Shown here: positions 61,047-64,000 of the stretch, in pieces
Layout: every line of letters starts with the position of its first letter
Numbering within the stretch: the stretch's first letter is position 1
Origin: Oscillospiraceae bacterium
GTDB taxonomy: Bacteria > Bacillota > Clostridia > Oscillospirales > Ruminococcaceae
DNA length: 64,000 bases
Direction: 5' to 3'
Assembly: GCA_016296505.1 (NCBI GenBank)
Contig: JAEDJD010000001.1
Coordinates: 124,001 to 188,000, forward strand
Notes under the pieces: model-generated
The model's input: the letters and a program-made list of their open reading frames with translations, nothing else
Told to the model about the DNA's origin: nothing
Databases searched by the model: none
Translations under genes and position numbers: made by a program

Positions 61047-61550
61047 ATGAATCGTTTCCTCCTTATATATTGAGAATCGATTGAATTTGACGTTCCATGC
61101 GGAATACCGCACGGTTTCAGGTATAGAGATACTGCTGATCTGTGTAGGGCATCCGCACCTGACAGACAAGATACTCATACCAAGCCTTAATGATTTTACT
61201 ACATTTTTTCAGAAAAATCAAGATGAAAAGTGCACAACATTTCATACAACTTTTCGTATGTTTCTATGTGATAACATTCATCAATCGAGCGAAAATAACG
61301 TATTTCCTTAAAAACGACACGTTTCAGGGGCGTAAAAACTGTACACCGATGGTGGACAAATGTTCAAGCGGTGCGGCAAATCTGAAAAATCGACAACGTA
61401 TGGAAAAAAAGATTGCCGGATTCAGAAAAATCGCGCTTTCTCGCCAGTGTTTTTGCGTAAAATGGATGTGTGAGCGCTGCGCGGAGAGCGATGCCGCAGA
61501 TGGTGCTCCGAATACAATTTATCATCTGAAAAAAGAATCTGGAGGTCGAA
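61047..61550. other. Intergenic region between hydC and the S1-domain gene
   Basis: These 504 bases hold the leftward hyd promoter (61193-61221) and a leader of about 140 nt before hydC with a small hairpin near 61106-61122. A rightward frame (61190-61594) overlaps the S1 gene, lacks a ribosome site and looks noncoding. No clear promoter for the rightward S1 gene and no RNA gene were found. No Rex-type palindrome could be recognised. Confidence 0.6.
61193..61221 (-). promoter_or_regulatory. Promoter of the hydrogenase operon
   Basis: On the minus strand, TTGATT (61216-61221) and TAAAAT (61193-61198) are separated by 17 bases. Confidence 0.65.
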
Positions 61551-62495
61551 ATGGAACAGCAATCTTGTTACTTGCCGGAAGGCAGCTTTCTTGAAACGCC
61601 GCAGAATACGGCGGCTATCAGCAATGAGGCGGCACTCAGAGAGGCGATCGCGACGGGCAAACGTTTGGAAGCGCGCGTGCGCGTGTGCGACGGTGCGCAT
61701 AATCTGCACGTTGAGCTGCCTTGTATGCGCGGTCTGATTCCGCGGGCGGAGGGTGCTTACGGCATCAGCGAGGGGACAACGCGTGATATTGCACTGATTT
61801 CGCGCGTCAATAAGCCGGTATGTTTCTCAGTTCTGCGGATTGAGCATGACGAGCAGGGGAACCCTTATGCGGTGCTTTCGCGCCGTATTCAGCAGGAGCA
61901 GTGTCGTGAGGGTTATATCCGACATCTGAAGCCCGGCGATGTGATACCGGCGCGCGTGACGCATCTGGCGCCGTTTGGATGCTTTGTAGATATCGGCTGC
62001 GGCGTGCCATCCCTCATCCCGATTGATGCAATCTCTGTATCACGGATTTCGCATCCGGCAGACCGTTTTCGGGTCGGTGAGGAGATTCGCGTGATGGTCA
62101 AGGGCTTTGAAAACGGCAGAGTTCTGCTGACGCATAAGGAATTGCTTGGCACATGGGCTGAAAATGCCGCCTGCTTTACGGCGGGAGAAACCGTTGCAGG
62201 CATTGTTCGTTCGGTTGAGGAATATGGTATTTTTATTGAACTTGCGCCGAATCTTGCAGGGCTTGCCGATCTGCGGCCTGATGTTCGGCCGGGACAGCAC
62301 GCAAGCGTGTTCATTAAGAGTATTGTGCCGGAACGTATGAAAATCAAGCTTGCAGTTGTTGACGTATTTGACGATGTATGCGCGCCGCCGCCGCTGCATT
62401 ACTTTTTCCATGGGAACCACATGAACGAATGGGTATATACGCCGCCGCAGGCGAAGAAGAAAATTGCAACACAATTTACGGTCGGAAATATGTAA
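61551..62495 (+). CDS. S1-domain RNA-binding protein
   Basis: This 314-residue protein contains three S1-like OB domains, at about residues 37-110, 125-195 and 213-275. The second (GDVIPARVTHLAPFGCFVDIGCGVPSLI) and third (GETVAGIVRSVEEYGIFIELAPNLAGL) fit the S1 pattern best. It resembles the short S1-like proteins of Clostridia rather than full ribosomal protein S1 or IspH-S1 fusions. It probably binds RNA or ribosomes; the exact role is unknown. A TGGAGG site precedes the ATG. The end is Pro/Lys-rich (YTPPQAKKK). Confidence 0.88.
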   Translation: MEQQSCYLPEGSFLETPQNTAAISNEAALREAIATGKRLEARVRVCDGAHNLHVELPCMRGLIPRAEGAYGISEGTTRDIALISRVNKPVCFSVLRIEHDEQGNPYAVLSRRIQQEQCREGYIRHLKPGDVIPARVTHLAPFGCFVDIGCGVPSLIPIDAISVSRISHPADRFRVGEEIRVMVKGFENGRVLLTHKELLGTWAENAACFTAGETVAGIVRSVEEYGIFIELAPNLAGLADLRPDVRPGQHASVFIKSIVPERMKIKLAVVDVFDDVCAPPPLHYFFHGNHMNEWVYTPPQAKKKIATQFTVGNM

Positions 62496-62561
62496 TCCGA
62501 ATGTACGCAAACTGCACAAGTTATAGAATAGAATAAGTTAATAATATGATGAGAAAAGAGA

Positions 62562-62590
62562 TTGACATAAGTGCAGGAATGTGCTATAAT
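62562..62590 (+). promoter_or_regulatory. Promoter of the MATE transporter gene
   Basis: TTGACA (62562-62567) and TATAAT (62585-62590) are separated by 17 bases. The leader to the start codon is about 70 nt and matches no riboswitch I recognise. Confidence 0.85.
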
Positions 62591-62666
62591 ACCAATCGGT
62601 TAGAGCGATGAGACCTCTATGTCGTAAAAAATCAGAATTGTTAAAAATGATGAGGATGTGATCCAA

Positions 62667-64000
62667 ATGCTTCAATCTGCTGCGCAGAACATGACAAAAG
62701 GAAAAGAAGCAACCTTGATTATCCGGTTTGCGCTGCCGCTGCTGGCAGGCAATCTGCTCCAGCAGTTCTATAATCTTGCGGATACAGCGATTGTTGGAAA
62801 AAAGCTCGGTGACGATGCGCTTGCGGCAGTTGGTGCGACTGGTTCGGTGACCTATTTGTTCTATACGCTCTGTCTCGGTCTTGCGACAGGCGCCGGTATC
62901 ATGATTGCGCAGTTTTTCGGCGCAGGAATGCATCAGCGAATGCGGACTGCGGTTTGGAATTCTTCGATCGTGACAGCGGTGTTTGGAATACTGATCAGTA
63001 TTTTTTCAATTTTTCTGACGGAGCCGGTTCTGCGACTGATGCAGACCGATTCTGACCTGATGCAGATGGCAGTCAGCTATATGCGGATTTCCTGCGGCGG
63101 AACGATTGCGGTTGCCGCCTACAACTGGATCAATGCAGTCGTGCGTGCGCTTGGCGATTCCCAAACGCCGTTGTTATTTCTTGCGATTGCAAGCGTACTG
63201 AATGTCGGGCTGGATTTGCTGTTTGTCATGGTACTGAATATGGGTGTTGAGGGCGCAGCGATTGCAACGGTTATCTCGCAGTTCATTGCTGCTGCTTCAT
63301 GTATTGTCTACGCATTCCGCCGGATGCCGGAGCTAAGTCTGAAAAGGGAAGATTTTCGCGTCAGTGGTGAGATGATTTCGCTAACACTGAAAACCGGTCT
63401 GCCGATTGCAATGCAAAGCGGACTGATATCAATATCCATGTCTGCGCTTCAGCGTGTGACAAACGGTTTCGGCAGCAAGCCGGTCATGGCGGCATATACA
63501 GCGTCCATGCGCGTAGAACAGCTGATACAGCAGCCGTTTATCTCGCTGAATGCGGCTATGGCGACTTTTTCTGGTCAGAACGTCGGTGCGGGAGAGACGA
63601 TGCGTGCGGAACGCGGACTCAAATCCGGACTGCGGATTTCGAGTTTGCTGGCGATCGTCATTGCCGTTATATTCTGGATTGCAGGAGACTTGATTATTCG
63701 CTGTTTTATTTCCGGTTCGGAAGCTGTTTCGATCGGATACTTTGCATTGCGGACGACATCGCTCTGCTATATTCCACTCGGGTCGATTCATGTGGTACGC
63801 GGCTTCCTGAACGGCGCCGGCGATACCGGATACGCAATGTTAAACGGTATGACAGAGGTGATTTGCCGGATTGGCGGCGCATTTGTCATGACGGCGCTGC
63901 TTGGGATGGACTATCGGGCGATTTGGTATACGACCTGCGTGACATGGTTTGTGACGGGACTGGTGGGCTGGATCCGATATTGCCGCGGAAAGTGGCGCAG
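62667..64000 (+). CDS. MATE family efflux transporter, cut by window edge
   Basis: At least 444 residues of a 12-span multidrug and toxin extrusion protein are present; no stop occurs before the edge. It begins MLQSAAQNMTKGKEATLIIRF and has the helix-1 segment PLLAGNLLQQFYNLADTAIVG, the family ALAAVGATG motif, and the half-repeat signature FISLNAAMATFSGQNVGAG in the second half. These proteins export cationic compounds or metabolites using Na+ or H+. Full-length members are about 450 residues, so only a few C-terminal residues are missing. A GAGG site lies 11 bases before the ATG. Confidence 0.93.
   Translation, partial: MLQSAAQNMTKGKEATLIIRFALPLLAGNLLQQFYNLADTAIVGKKLGDDALAAVGATGSVTYLFYTLCLGLATGAGIMIAQFFGAGMHQRMRTAVWNSSIVTAVFGILISIFSIFLTEPVLRLMQTDSDLMQMAVSYMRISCGGTIAVAAYNWINAVVRALGDSQTPLLFLAIASVLNVGLDLLFVMVLNMGVEGAAIATVISQFIAAASCIVYAFRRMPELSLKREDFRVSGEMISLTLKTGLPIAMQSGLISISMSALQRVTNGFGSKPVMAAYTASMRVEQLIQQPFISLNAAMATFSGQNVGAGETMRAERGLKSGLRISSLLAIVIAVIFWIAGDLIIRCFISGSEAVSIGYFALRTTSLCYIPLGSIHVVRGFLNGAGDTGYAMLNGMTEVICRIGGAFVMTALLGMDYRAIWYTTCVTWFVTGLVGWIRYCRGKWR

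Noticed and set aside
61047..61290. Rex operator near the hydrogenase promoter
   Set aside because: Some TTGT and ACAA half-site-like strings occur, but no palindrome fits the Rex consensus closely enough.
61190..61594. 134-codon plus-strand frame before the S1-domain gene
   Set aside because: It overlaps the S1 gene in another frame, lacks a ribosome site, and its composition looks noncoding.

Overview
The window looks like chromosomal DNA from a spore-forming, strictly anaerobic Clostridium-class bacterium, most likely a Ruminococcus-type member of the Oscillospiraceae. The grounds are an alpha/beta-type SASP, SpoVG, a trimeric electron-bifurcating [FeFe]-hydrogenase, a four-subunit ferredoxin-linked 2-oxoacid oxidoreductase, HemZ, and consensus TTGACA-17-TATAAT promoters. 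This placement is an inference from gene content. No rRNA gene, tRNA gene, CRISPR array, insertion sequence or prophage was recognised.

Layout. 0-7.6 kb: a DUF2752 membrane protein, a valyl-tRNA synthetase-like protein whose two class I signature motifs are both broken, a 55-residue membrane protein, the 2-oxoacid:ferredoxin oxidoreductase operon (delta-alpha-beta-gamma) and galE. 7.9-30.4 kb: one long rightward cell-surface polysaccharide operon. It starts with EpsN/EpsL/EpsM-type genes, which set up a bacillosamine-like first sugar on the lipid carrier. A cassette of acyl carrier protein, AMP-forming ligase, metallo-hydrolase, LuxE-like, LuxC-like, SDR and NeuB-like genes follows. Then come four glycosyltransferases, Wzy, Wzx, a VioA-like aminotransferase, an acyltransferase, RfbA, RfbB and a UDP-glucose dehydrogenase. 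30.4-34.3 kb: a SASP, a guanylate-kinase-like protein, an unknown helical protein and a Wzz-like chain-length regulator.

34.4-42.4 kb: a recJ-rel-glyoxalase II-like-hemZ operon, a noncoding stretch packed with perfect hairpins, a DUF2019-like gene broken by a stop codon, and tatD. 42.5-51 kb: a YfhO-type membrane protein with a Nudix hydrolase, spoVG on the opposite strand, and a murC-lexA-zapA-U32 peptidase operon. 51-56.6 kb, leftward: an MBOAT-DHHW-ACP operon resembling dltB-dltD-dltC without dltA, and an M48 protease. 56.8-61.0 kb, leftward: hydC-hydB-hydA. 61.5-64 kb: an S1-domain protein and a MATE transporter that runs off the right edge.

How the genes work together. Wzx, Wzy, Wzz and the EpsL-type phosphoglycosyltransferase make a complete Wzx/Wzy-type export and polymerisation route, and the sugar-nucleotide genes supply precursors. 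The most unusual part is the ACP/ligase/LuxE/LuxC set beside a NeuB-like enzyme. It suggests that a carrier-bound acid is reduced to an aldehyde, used either as a decoration or as an unusual acceptor for NeuB. The oxidoreductase and the bifurcating hydrogenase are the ferredoxin-reducing and ferredoxin-oxidising ends of fermentation.
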